This document shows positions 1 through 11,224 of a DNA stretch of 64,000 nt, piece after piece; position 1 is the first letter of the stretch, and each line of letters begins with the position of its first letter. The position numbers and the translations under genes are program-made. Source of the stretch: Massospora cicadina (Eukaryota > Entomophthoromycota > Entomophthoromycetes > Entomophthorales > Entomophthoraceae); assembly GCA_022478985.1 (NCBI GenBank), contig JAKSZP010012141.1, positions 1-64,000 of the forward strand, in the 5' to 3' direction. Under the pieces are notes generated by a model. That model had not been told where the DNA came from. It was given only the letters and a program-made list of their open reading frames with translations, and searched no databases.

Positions 1-290
1 TACTTTAAATGGTTATTAAAATCTGATATAAGCCACAGTTCTTCATTCTTCAACAAGTACAAATTTTTTCAAATTCAGCTGAATTATGTAACCTCTTATC
101 TTGTAATCTTCTCGGGTCTTGGGTTCAAATTATGCCTGGTTTTTCACCTCAGATGGGCCGTTTTCTTCAGCCCTGGCTGGCAAAGCCAAAAACCATTTTC
201 TGTCAATGACCTTAGTGAGGTCATCAGTGACCCTTAGGGGTTCTGGTCTTTGTCCTAAGGGCTTATTGAACTTGGCTTTGGTGGGGCGGT
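1..290. other. Unassigned left edge
   Basis: This stretch lies left of the first LTR-like block. On the minus strand it holds one open stretch (384 down to 130) rich in Lys, Arg, Pro and Asp that resembles no family I can name. It could be the start of an internal region of another retroelement that runs off the left edge, because the neighbouring LTR block is in minus orientation. I found no primer-binding site next to it of the kind used by the other elements, so that link is weak. Confidence 0.3.
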
Positions 291-1488
291 TAATTCCAGG
301 AATTAGGTCACTAGCTGTGACATGGTTTTGTTGAACAAAGATTAGACACCATAAGATTTTCTGAAGAAGTACAATAATACTCATTTAATAGCTCTTCTTC
401 TGATGCTACACGCTGTAGCATTGATTGCTGGTTGGAACTCCTCATGGCTCTACTGGTAAAATTTTATGGACGCACTTAAAAAAACTGATATGTTGGCTAA
501 CAAAAGACTCAATAGAAACCTTGACCAACCTCTTACTTAGCATTATCAGCACCAAGGTATCCATTCTCACAAGAGTCCTTTTCTTATAACCCAGACTGTT
601 TACTGGCAATCTTTTCACTTAACCCAACTATAAGTGGAAACAAAGGATAAACTTAATATTCTGTGGTAAAAACTATTTACTAAAGTAAAACAAAGTTTTT
701 ATATAATTTTTAGAATAATTTGAGACATAAGGTAAATGAAAATTGATAATAAAAAGGATAATAGGGTTCAGCAATATTGTAGGGCTTCAAGAACCCCATG
801 TAAGTATCTTCTTGATCTTCACCTTAGGTGCAGCATCCATTTAATTTAATTCTTATATATGAAAGCTCCATCTCAAGGTGGACATCCCTGAACTAGGTTG
901 TTTGGTGGCCTCTTTCTCAATTATCACTTATGATAGGGGCTGCAATGTTGTTTCTTGTTATTGATTCTTACAATTTAGTAAAATGCTGATCAGATAGGGA
1001 TTTGTACAATGAAACTGCTCCAATGTGCATCACTTTAGGGTTAAGACTGACTCTTGATATTGCCTGAATAGCATTTTGGGTAATATTCAGATTGAAGGTT
1101 AAACTTCTTTCGTTGTGGTAACTTGGTTTGTATGGTTGTTTGGTCATTACTTTGTCATAGGCTGTATTGGATGGAATTACTCCATCATTGGTTTATATTA
1201 AATTTATTTGCCCCCCTGAAGGTATAAAAAGGGGTCAAATCATAGTCTTTAATTATCAGGTATCAAATTATCTTGGGTACATAATCCTGACAACTGATAA
1301 TTTCTTAGTCCACTCTTGCCACCTTGGGTTCTGCTCGCTTAACTCTGAGAATTTTGAACTTGGGGCGTCAAAAGGGTTAATCTGTTGCACAGATCTGACA
1401 CTAACCAGCTTGGCTTAAACTTCCTGAGAGAGCTGTAAACTTGAAACTCTCACACCAACTGTTCATATACTTTAAGGTTAATCCTGTG
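291..1488 (-). repeat. LTR-like block x, same family as the LTRs of E and H
   Basis: About 1.2 kb that aligns over its whole length with 51195-52356 (shared blocks such as TTAGACACCAT, TGTAGCATTGATTGCT and ATATGTTGGCT, in the same order) and more weakly with 52357-53559. It carries the family mark near 1219, a GGTATAAAAAGGGG box, which reads as CCCCTTTTTATACC in the element's own direction. It lies directly against the truncated LTR of E with no spacer. It is either the LTR of a further element to the left or the product of recombination between LTRs. The left border is approximate. Confidence 0.65.
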
Positions 1489-2497
1489 TATGTTGGAATC
1501 TTCCCTCAACCCAACGGAGCTTATCTCAACTTCTCTCCTTGAAAGCCCAACCTTACAAGGAGTCCTTCTCAAAATGAGTATCTTCAACTGTAGTGCACTC
1601 AAGACTGGTTGCTTTCAGTCACTACTATTTCACTATTTCTTAATTAAAGTGAAAAGCCAAATGAAGGACAAACTTAAGATTCTGTGAAATAGACTGTTTA
1701 TTTAAATAAAAACTTAGTATTTTTTATAGTAAATACTAAAAATTGAGATGTAAAATAATTAAGTGATAAATTGAATAGTGGATTGGGAAAATATTGAACC
1801 TTCTTCAGGAACTTTGGTGCAGTTTCTTCTTTAATTGATTTCTCTTGGGCACTCATTTTCTCAAGGTCCTGAATTTGTGCACTGTGGCAGTGTGTGGAGC
1901 CCATGGTATCAGGGTCGTCAGCTCCATGGCTCCTGTGCACTTTAGTGGAATCCAAATTTCATTACCATCGGTGGACTTAATTTTCTGGTTGCATGATGGC
2001 AACGTTTGCTTTCATTTTGATTGTTTTCCTTTTCAGTGCATCATTCTGCACCTAAATCGTTCTTTTCTCTTATCAATGTTACTCAAACAACTATTTTCTT
2101 TTTAGAAGCAAATCCTTATTTGAAGTTTCGTCATTGCTGGTTTGCATCTCATTGATGATTGGGTTGTTTATCATCTCATTTACAACATTATTGCTATCGC
2201 CATTTTTGTGGCCAATTTGATTTGCAATATTACCATTTTTGGAAGTATACTAATTTTGTGTTAATAGTACTCATGCTTTGATTATCATCTCCTAAAACTC
2301 TACCAAAGATTAAGTATTTACCAATTTTGCAGCATGCCAAATCTGCAACATCCACCATCATCTATAAAAGGGGGATCATCTCCCTTATTCATGTCTTGAT
2401 ATTGTATATGTAAATCTTGAGGTGGTTGTATACTGGCGGGGTTCCTTCCAGAGAACAAGAAGTTATTATCCAGTATACTTGTAGTACTTCCACAACG
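1489..2497 (-). repeat. 3' LTR of element E, outer end truncated (y)
   Basis: Aligned with the other family LTRs, this copy lacks the first ~200-250 bases at its left side: its first bases match an internal part of block x (near 490). The right end, CAACG at 2497, corresponds to the CAACA end of H's 3' LTR and is followed by a degenerate polypurine tract on the minus strand (CTCTGGAGGTTAAAA). That is the expected order pol, polypurine tract, 3' LTR for a minus-strand element. The box CTATAAAAGGGGG at 2363 matches the box of the sister LTRs. Strongly decayed. Confidence 0.65.
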
Positions 2498-3324
2498 TTT
2501 TAACCTCCAGAGATGAAATCAGGGGAAGGATCTAAGTTGTCAGGTGTGTACTCTGCTAAATACTATATTAGATTCATATTCACTTATAGAGTACCCAGCT
2601 CCTTTATTGGCCAGGATAGTTTCAGGGCATTCCAAATGGATTGCAACTTTTTAGGCTAGCTTCTCCATAAATGGTAGAACAACACCTTGTTTACTATGCT
2701 GAATCTTAGTTTAGTACATCTCTGACTCTATTGTTGACTAATAAAGTAGTTGCTTCAGTGTTCTTAGATGCTTCTAACTGGATCTTGATCAATTCAACTG
2801 CTAACTCTTGTTGGTAACTCCCAGGTGGTAGATTATTGAAATCTGTGAAAATGACTGGTGCCAGCAAGGTAAGTTGCTCTGTGTCTTGCCCATACAGGTC
2901 CATGAATGGAGACATGTCAATCACATGGTGATGGCTAAATATATGTGCTAACAGCGCATATGTGATTTTGGTCCCACTTTACTTGTAGTTCAGAGCCATT
3001 TTCTTTAAAATAACGCTTAAGGCTCTATTCACATGATTTACACTTCTTTTATAGGATAGCATGTATTAAGTAGTAAATTGTGTCTCACTCCAATTAGATC
3101 CATAAGCTTCCTTATGACATCTGGGATAGTGTTCTTCCCATTGTCTGATGGCAGAAATTGAGGGCATCTGTGCCTTGCCATCACTTGATTATACAGGAAT
3201 CTGGTAGTTATCTTGAGGTATGTGTCTTGACTGCTGATTCTTTGACCCATTTGGTGGAATGGTCAATAGCTATGATGATAAACTTGGATCCACTTGAAGC
3301 GGTAGGCAATGATCTTACCATGTC
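2498..3324 (-). pseudogene. E integrase, catalytic core to C-terminal part
   Basis: The minus strand encodes a Ty3/gypsy integrase with several stops. Visible pieces in order are VMARHRCPQFLPSDNGKN (3190-3130, the DNG of the catalytic D,D-35-E core), then KLMDLIGVRHN and, after a frame change, a piece ending HVNRAL, then DMSPFMDLYGQDTEQ and the C-terminal QQELAVELIKIQLEASKNTE. The upstream part of the same protein is at 37012-37440, on the far side of element G. This fixes G as an insertion inside this gene. Not functional. Confidence 0.85.
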
Positions 3325-4073
3325 TAGAGGGCTTTGATTTTGAGAGTCTTGAAGGTGCTATTCCCTCAGAGTCTAACAGTCACTAATTTCTTTAAAGTCA
3401 AAGTATTTTTCAAGTACTTTATTTAAATTTAAGGGAGGCCAAGTTTTTCTTAATTTTGGTATTTAGATTATTTATCCTATGTTAAGAGGCAAAGAGACTT
3501 ATATAAAGTAAATTCCCAAAATGGAGATTTAGAATAAAAGACATAACTCTTAGTAAATAATTCTGGGTATTAAAATGTTTTTAGGAATAATATAATCCAC
3601 CAAAAAAGGTAAGTTTACAATATAATTATTGAGGAGGCTATCTGAATGAGATGTTCTTTATTAGTGGTCCATCCAAATTCATGAATGCCTTTGTAGCATA
3701 GTTTTTTAAACAGGAAATGTACTGTAGATGGCCATTTGAAAAATTTGGTATAATCAGTCAATATTTGAGTTGATTACAGATTTGTACCCTTTATAAGATA
3801 TACTCAATTTACCGCCTTGTAAGCCATCCAATGGAGATGTCACCTCATGTGCTAATGATCCATCACTTTGGTTAATAAGGATATATCGTGGGGAGACTTG
3901 CAACTCAGGAGGTTTTATAGTATTGAGATAAGCTTTGTTAAGATTTGATCTATTCATATAATAAATTGAATGGTTTTCTTTAGCCCCTTTTTGAGGGTCT
4001 AAGCATTAATTCTCTTGAAGGATTTATTCAATCAATCTTCTTCATAGTATGTCCAATGCTCTGGTATCTTACA
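3325..4073 (-). repeat. 3' LTR of element G
   Basis: Pairs with 36219-37006. Shared landmarks in order include ATCCTATRTTAAGAGGCAAAG, GGAGATTTAGAATAAAA, TGGTCCATCCAAA and CTTAGTATGTCCA (here CATAGTATGTCCA). The end CTTACA is followed by a polypurine tract read on the minus strand as TTGAAGGAGGTGA at 4074-4086, then by the integrase C-terminus. In the partner LTR a 16-bp micro-insertion is present that is absent here. Confidence 0.8.
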
Positions 4074-4086
4074 TCACCTCCTTCAA

Positions 4087-5350
4087 GAGTATTGGCAGGG
4101 GAATACTAACATAGGAATTGACAATGCATACAGTTGATAGTAACTCCAGTCTCTAGAAACTTGATTGAGTATTCATCTCCATGCTTGTATGTTATAATAG
4201 ATGGTCCTTCCCAAATGGAATCCAAATTTCCTCCATGTGACGCTATGTGTTTGTGGTAGTAAAAACAAATAAGAAGTACCAAAAGTGGATAAAGATTGGT
4301 GGATTGCATTTGTGGACTGGCCTTTTATTGTAACTGTCTAGCCATATTTGTCATTGCATCTAACTGGAGTTGATTTATCTTTTGTACTAATATAATAAAT
4401 ACCTTTTCAGGCTCTAGCGCCAACACTGGTAACTTCATGTGCCAATAGGGCCAATAACCAGGATCTCTTTTTTATAAATCCTTTAATGGGAATATTATGA
4501 TAATGCAATGGAACCTTAACTGGTAAGCCATCAACACATTTGGAAGGTATTAGTCCCAATCAAAAAGGATCAGATTTAGCTATTTTTATTAATATTAAAA
4601 CTAGCATTCTAATTGCTTGTTCTACATTCCCATTTGTTGATGGGTCATAAGGCTGGGAAGTAAAGTTGTGTCTTCACGCTTATTGTTAATATCTTTAAAT
4701 TTCTCATAGTAAAGTTTCATCCATTATCACATAGCATTACCTGTTGATGACCATTTATAGTAAAGATATACTGATAAAGGAAGTTAGTAGTAGCCCTGGA
4801 GGTTTACGCAGGAATGGCAATTGCTTTAACCCACTTTGTAAATTGATTGATTCCTACAAGGATGTATTAACTTCTTCTGGTTGATTCAGAAAGTGGAACC
4901 ACAATATATAAACTGATGGTAGGAAATGACTGCTGAGGGGTCATTAACTGATACTTGTACTTACCTTTAAGCAGTGTTTTTTTTGACAAGTTATGAAAGC
5001 ATTAAAACTTTCACTACAAAGTTCAGAATTCCTTACCATTAATACCAATTATTAATCCATTTGTAAGTTTTCCTAGATTCTCCAAATCCTAAGGTATTAT
5101 AGGCTTCCTTTATAAAAGGTACCCATTCTGAAGGCCATATGTAAGGTAATCAGTCTGTTCCAACTTTCTTGTATAAACCTGATGAGGACCTTGTTATTTT
5201 ACAAGTAGTTATTTCAGCTTTTCTAAACTGGTTTATTTTGTCTTCCTAAAAGTTTAAATTCATGAGTATGTCATGTAATTGTTTAGATTCTTTGTTATCT
5301 GAATGGAGCAGGGGCAATTTGGTCATTCCATCCATATTCATGTGTCGATT
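4087..5350 (-). pseudogene. G integrase
   Basis: Minus-strand integrase remnant. Recognisable parts: a linker ending in FTKWVKAIAIPA (about 4850-4800), VMLCDNG of the core (about 4740), and the C-terminal domain at 4309-4106 with NLDSIWEGPSIITYKHGDEYSIK. The last closely resembles the integrase C-terminus of element D (GSIWEGPLIITYKGGNEYSIK), so G and D belong to the same broad lineage. Many stops and frameshifts. Confidence 0.8.
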
Positions 5351-6453
5351 TCCTGCTCAATGGATGATATTAATTTCATAGTGCTGAGGTTTGAGAACAA
5401 TGGGATATACTTCCAGTAGGATCTTTCATATTCTGCAGAAAATTTATAGAAGAATGGTCTGTAACTACTGTGATATTCATAATTAAAGGAAAGAACAAAA
5501 GTGTTTCATTATGAGTAATATTGTTAGGCATTATTTCTCATTAAAGTTTTAGATTACTCAGTCTTTAAAGGCGTCATGATATAATAAGACATTGAGTGGC
5601 CAATGTCTTCATTGTACAGTTGCAAGAGAATGGCCCCTATGGTTATATCAGTGGAATAAGTAAAAAATGAATGGCTTCCTGTAATCTGGATGTCACAAAA
5701 TTGGTTTTCATTTAAATAATCCTTCATTGGCTTGAATGCTATTTTCTGTTCTATTCCTCACATAAAAGGTGTATTTTTGGCAAGTAAGTAAACAATAGGT
5801 TTGGTAAGTTGAGTGAAAGTAGGAATAAATTGATGGTAATATTACAACATTCCTAAGAATACCTGTACATATTTGAGAATCTTTGGTCAGGAATTCTGTT
5901 AATTACTTTGACCTTATATGAAATAAAATTTTCTTTCCACATTATTGAATGTCCTAAGAATATCAATTTTTGTTGAAAGAAGGTACACTTTACACTTAAT
6001 ATTTATGTGTGGTTCTTTTTAACACTGAAAACCTGACTTGAGGTGGTCAAGATGTCAATTAAAAAGTTTTTGAGAACAACGTTATTAAATTTAGATAAAC
6101 AATCACACATCTCAATTTGAGATCTTTCATGATGTGGTCCATCGCTCATTGTAATGAGGCGGGCACATTACATAATTCCTGGGGGAGACACATAAATTAA
6201 GGTAATTATTCCAAACATATTAAGGCGCACTTTTCTTGGTATTCTGGTGACAAATCCATCTGCCAGTAACCTCATGTGAGATCCATTTTAGAGAAGAAAT
6301 GTAAGCTGGATAGTTGGGCCTAAAGCATCTTCAATTAGTGAAGTGAGATATTTTTCCTTATTCATGAGGCTTTTTAGCTTCCTGTAATCAATCAATATCT
6401 GTGACCAACAGTTTTATTCTTTATAAGTATCATAAAAACAACCATGGACTATG
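5351..6453 (-). pseudogene. G reverse transcriptase (C-terminal part) and RNase H
   Basis: In minus-strand order: ILIDYRKLKSLMNKEKYL near 6420 (RT motif with catalytic-domain start), LTGYWQMDLSPEYQEKCALI with a mutated first position (about 6260), a degraded YLDD region reading VIVYLNLITLFSKTF (about 6110-6070, second Asp lost), then RNase H and the stretch resembling HSSINFLQNMKDPTG near 5400. The first part of this RT lies at 26337-26500, beyond element A. Confidence 0.8.
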
Positions 6454-6458
6454 GGAGG

Positions 6459-7045
6459 TGTTGAAAAAGTTGTCACTGCACATGTTAGCAAGGGTTTAAT
6501 ACTTAATTAATATAACTTCCCTGAATGACAACAGAGAGCAAAAAACTGAGCCAATAAGGTTCAGTTAGCACTTGACCATTAAACACTTATTATTTAAGCG
6601 CTTATGTATCACAATAACTAGAAAACCAATTACTAGTAAAATCTAGTACAACAAAGAACAAGATATTTTATTAGGAAAAAATATCATACATATATAGTAT
6701 TCTGGCACCCTAGTGCCCTCCTACCAGAAATGTCAGCATTTGCTGACAGGGAATAGCTTTTCATTAATTAACCTACACTTTTGGCATGCCATTGGTTAAA
6801 ACTTCTTTTGACTCAATTTCCTAGGCTAGAAAATCCTGCCCTTGAGCTGGTAAATATTTGGGGATCATCCCTAAAAAATTAATAAAGTATTAATCATTGA
6901 ATTAGTCATAAATATTAACTTGGAGCTCCCTTCCTCAGAAACCTAAAATCATTGGCACTAATTAAACCATATCAGGGATCATACCCTACTAACTCACTAG
7001 TTGTGGAACACATTGAAAAATCATAATCTGGTTAAATTCTTAACA
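6459..7045 (-). repeat. 3' LTR of element A (carries the empty site of micro-insertion 2)
   Basis: Pairs with 25704-26331; long identical blocks include CTAGAAAACCAATTACTAGT and TTAGGAAAAAATATCATACA. At 6810-6830 it reads CTTTTGACTCAATTTCC without any insert, while the partner LTR holds a 25-bp insert flanked by a duplication of the same bases. This is the unoccupied reference for that insertion. Confidence 0.92.
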
Positions 7046-7055
7046 TACCCCCACT

Positions 7056-8320
7056 TAACCAGATTGACTTCCTCCAACATGTCTGCTGATGTAAATACTT
7101 TGCCTGACACCCCTGTGGGGTAGAGATGGCATAAACCCAGCGTCAGTAATTGTCGCCAAACCATAAAACAAGATAGATATACTAACAGCATTAGTAGCTG
7201 AGAAAATAATAATGGAGCACCAAAAAGAAGCTTGCAACTATCTATGAGGAACTTGTTGGCTCTAAGCCATTCCAAAGATGGTATACAACCATCTGAAAAT
7301 TAGTAAAACTGGCTATACAGAAGAAAGACAAAATTTGACCCTTTTGGTTAGTTACTGGAATGCTTGTAAGAATTTAGCATGTAAATTGATTCACAATATG
7401 ACCATTGGTGAGGTCCTTAATTGTGTAGGAATCCAAGGCCAACTTATCAATGACTTCAAAGGGGCCAATCCCTAATTTGTCCAACTTTCTTTGGCGCTCA
7501 AAACCACGAGTATCACAATAATTAACAAAATCACCAATTACAAAAGTTTGGAGAGCCAGCCGTTTTATATCATCATATTCTTTTGCTTTAAGCTTATGTT
7601 TAAGAGTATTAGCATAGGCTAGGGACTGTAACACAATCAAGAATTTCATCTAGTACTTCAGATATAGAAGAGGTGTCATCACTGAAATCAGTTCAATTGC
7701 CAAATATAAAACTGGGGCAACCCAGACCGCCGTTTATAAAGTAATTTAAAAGCGGATTTCTTCATGGATAAATGATAACTTAAATCATAGGCAAAAGTCG
7801 CTGCCATCAAATAGGTTACCCAGCTGGAAGGCTTCTCAGCGGCAAACTGTTTCAAAGTATTAGACAGAATACCATTTACTAGTTCAAACATCCCGTTGGT
7901 CTCTGGATGGTAGGGAGTCATCAGTACTCCTCAATTTCTCATTAACTCATTTAGATTTGGGATGATGTGGGTGATAAAGTTGCTGCCATTATCCATTAAA
8001 ATAATTGAGGGCGGACATGCTGATAAATTAACTGCTCCATTATTAATTTAAAGCTATTGTTGGCATCTATTTTAGATTTGGCCCACATTTTTATCCAATG
8101 AGTTATATGATCAAAGGCTACAATGACATCAGATTTTCTCAGTACTCAGGGTCAACGGCCCTACAACGTTGATTGATACAGTATACCATGTGGACTCAGG
8201 ATCCACTATCTGGAAAGTTGTAGCTTTCTTAAAGAACTTGTGTGTCTGACACATCACGCAACAATCAAGGTGTTTTGCAACATCAAAATTAAGGGATTCC
8301 CAGTAATACCCCATTAAACC
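7056..8320 (-). pseudogene. A integrase
   Basis: Minus strand. The zinc-binding H2C2 part is at 8315-8129 with GYYWESLNFDVAKHLDCCVMCQ, where the CxxC pair is intact. The core gives TPYHPETNGMFELVNG at 7921-7870 (the E of the catalytic triad is read as E in MFELVNG). A C-terminal domain is at 7649-7374 with IGPFEVIDKLALDSYTIKD. Two open stretches (7649-7374 and 7921-7688) are out of frame with each other. Confidence 0.88.
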
Positions 8321-10190
8321 TGTTCCAGAGTTTTCTGTAGGCCCTCATGGCTGGTCACTTTTTTGAGCTGTAGTAATAATTGCAGTGCGCTTGGATGGCC
8401 TTGGGTACAATAGGGATTTTCCCTTGATTATTTTGAACAATTGGCCCTTTATAAGCTTTTTGTTTCCATCGCTTTGTTGAGAGCTTGTTAAATCTCTGGT
8501 AGCTAGTCCCTAATATCCCCACTAAGAATCTTCTCATACAACACATTGGCTTCATTATGCAAAACTAAAATGGAGGATAATAATAACAGCTCATATTCAT
8601 TTTGATGCAATGTCCTCACTCAGTGTATAATCTCATAGTCATACACTTATAACTTAAGAGCCTATTGGTCCAACCTCCCTTTGGGCTCTTTAAGGTTATG
8701 AAGCTATATTGGCAAGGAGTGATCATTCACCACAGTAAAATAGACACTTTGAATATATACCCTGAATTAATTACAGGCATATTTACCACTAGGGATTTCC
8801 AATCAGTTGCAGTATAGTTGTGCTCCTGCTTACTCATGCTATGACTCACACATGCTACAAGATGTTCATCGCCAAATTTGCTCTCCTGACTCAACATGGC
8901 ACTGACTGCCATCAAGAATGCATCGGTTTGAATAATGAAGGGTCAATTGAAGTCAAGATACCAGAATATAAGTTTTGTCATTGGGTACATCCTAAGGGTG
9001 TCAAATGAGTCCCGGGCATCCATATTCCATTGAGCCCCTTATAAGGATTCTTCAACAACTGAAAAAGAGGCTCAGCACTAGAAGCAAAAATCTTAATGAA
9101 TCAGCAATAATAGCCAACTATCCCTAAAGATGGCTGCACATTGTAAACACATGTAGGTTGAATCATGGTTTGAATTGCCTCAACATTGGGTTTTTGTGGG
9201 CGCAGCCTATTAGTGTCAACAATGAACACCAGATATCTGATCTCATCTTTAGAAAAGTGCCATTTCTGTGGCTTTATTTTCAGATTTGCCACCGCTATTT
9301 TTTAAAGGCTTCTTATAAATGCTCAAGATGATCTGTGAAGTGCGGTTAAAGATACTATAGCCATCTAAGTAGATGAAAATGCTTGACAACTTCTGATCAC
9401 CTAACAGGGTATACATATCTTGTTGGAATGTCGAGGTACATTACAAAGACCTTGGGGAATACTGTTGGATGATACATAACATTTACAGTATTAATTTCGC
9501 ATCTTTCTTGGTCCAGTTGGAAGGTCAATTTGTTAGTACTCAGATATAAGATCCATCACCAAAAAGAATAGAGACCCCCTTAAGCAATCAAGAGCATTGT
9601 CAATCTGCAGAATTGGGTAGGAGCCTTTTTATTTTTTTTATTCATCTAATGATAGTCTATAAACCCAGTTGGATTCGTCCTTATTTCTACAAAGTTAATT
9701 GAACTCACCCTAAGGGCTTGAGGATGGGAGCAACAAACTATGGTCAAGTAGTTTAGTAACTTCATTGGTAACTATCAACTCACTTTCTTATTAACAGAGA
9801 ATTGGTTGCATATGAATTGGCAGTTGATCTCTGATGTCAACCTTGTGAAATATTTTTTGGAACACCCAAGATCATAATCATCTTGCGTAAACACTCTGGA
9901 ATATCATTCAAAAAATTTAAGAATAAATTCCTTTTGTTTTTCTGAGATCCTCGTCAGTTTGCCCCAATCAACTGCACCAAAGATTTCCAGGGATTCTGGC
10001 TCATCAGGTAATACTATTTCGTTCAACTTACCAAAAGTGTGTTAATAAAAGTTCTTTAGTAGGAACTAAAATCAACAAAGCCACTACTTAGTTATTTTCT
10101 ATCTGCATTAGCTTATCCAAGGGTTGGTGAGAAGTAACTGAAATTTGCCGTGGCCAGGAGTTAAAATCTCAGGTGCTACTTAGGTTCAGT
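8321..10190 (-). pseudogene. A reverse transcriptase and RNase H
   Basis: Minus strand, from right to left: a pre-RT linker near 9950 (FTQDDYDLG-type), QIDNALDCLRGSLFFLVMD around 9590, a finger region IPQGLCNVP near 9450, and the thumb at 9292-9101 with KIKPQKWHFSKDEIRYLVF. RNase H remnants are at 8915-8727. The part between RT and integrase (8555-8355) has lost most recognisable residues. Numerous in-frame stops. The right border is where LINE fragment N begins. Confidence 0.82.
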
Positions 10191-11224
10191 CCATTTTTAC
10201 CCAGGGTTCATAAATTTCACTATACAGATAGTCAGGATTATTTAAGGTAAGGCCAATCCTGATAATGCATTTTCCCCTCATTAATGGAATCAGTGTCTAT
10301 GGCCAACCACCAGTCAAAATAATGGCTTTCTCTGATGATGCGTGATGGGTATATCCAGCAACCAGGATGCTCACATACTTGGGAAAATATAACAATAATA
10401 CCCATACATAAGTAACGCACACTTGATAATGGAAAAACTGAAATTATACTCCTGGGGAAATATCAGACAAATTGGACGCCATCCACCTTGGGTCAACAGA
10501 CTAATGCAACATCAAGAATCCTCACCAGACTTAGGAGGCAAATATCATCAATTACCCATTGGAACTTTTCTTTCACTACCAGGCTGGCAGCTGGATCTGT
10601 TCGCCACTTGGTATATGTTTAGAGGCAAGAGTTTAAGACAACACCATGAGGGAAATCAACTCCAGGATGAAATAAAAAACGCGTTGACTCATTGAATGGA
10701 CATCATACAGGTTTGACTGGATGAGTTGTGATAGCCAATTCCACGATATTATCAATAATATGGTTTATGGCCCATGCAATTGCTTTTTCACCATCCTTTT
10801 TTAACACAGTATATGCCTTAATATAGGGATGGCTTTGGCTTAACCATAAAGCCCCTATGCGCCTTGAAACTTTATTTTGCCCTAGGAGGAATGGAGGTAT
10901 GGGGTTAACTAATTATGTAGAACAAGCTGCCCATATACTAGGATCATGAATAGCTCAGGTGACTAGTCCAGACATTCAGACATACATTGGGCTACGCAAG
11001 ATCTAATTCTGCACAAAAGCTCCTATTAAGAAATCCAAATCATATAAATTAATTGATTAAGTATCTGGAATCTCACCCAGATGCTTCAGGACCGCATGGC
11101 ACTCCTGTACACCTTAAACAAATACTTTTAGCCATGATAAGAGCAGAGGGGAAGATCCACTTAAGTGTCCAGACCAGTCACTGAGGTCACCCAAGGCTAA
11201 CTCAAAGATAAGAAATTAATGGCC

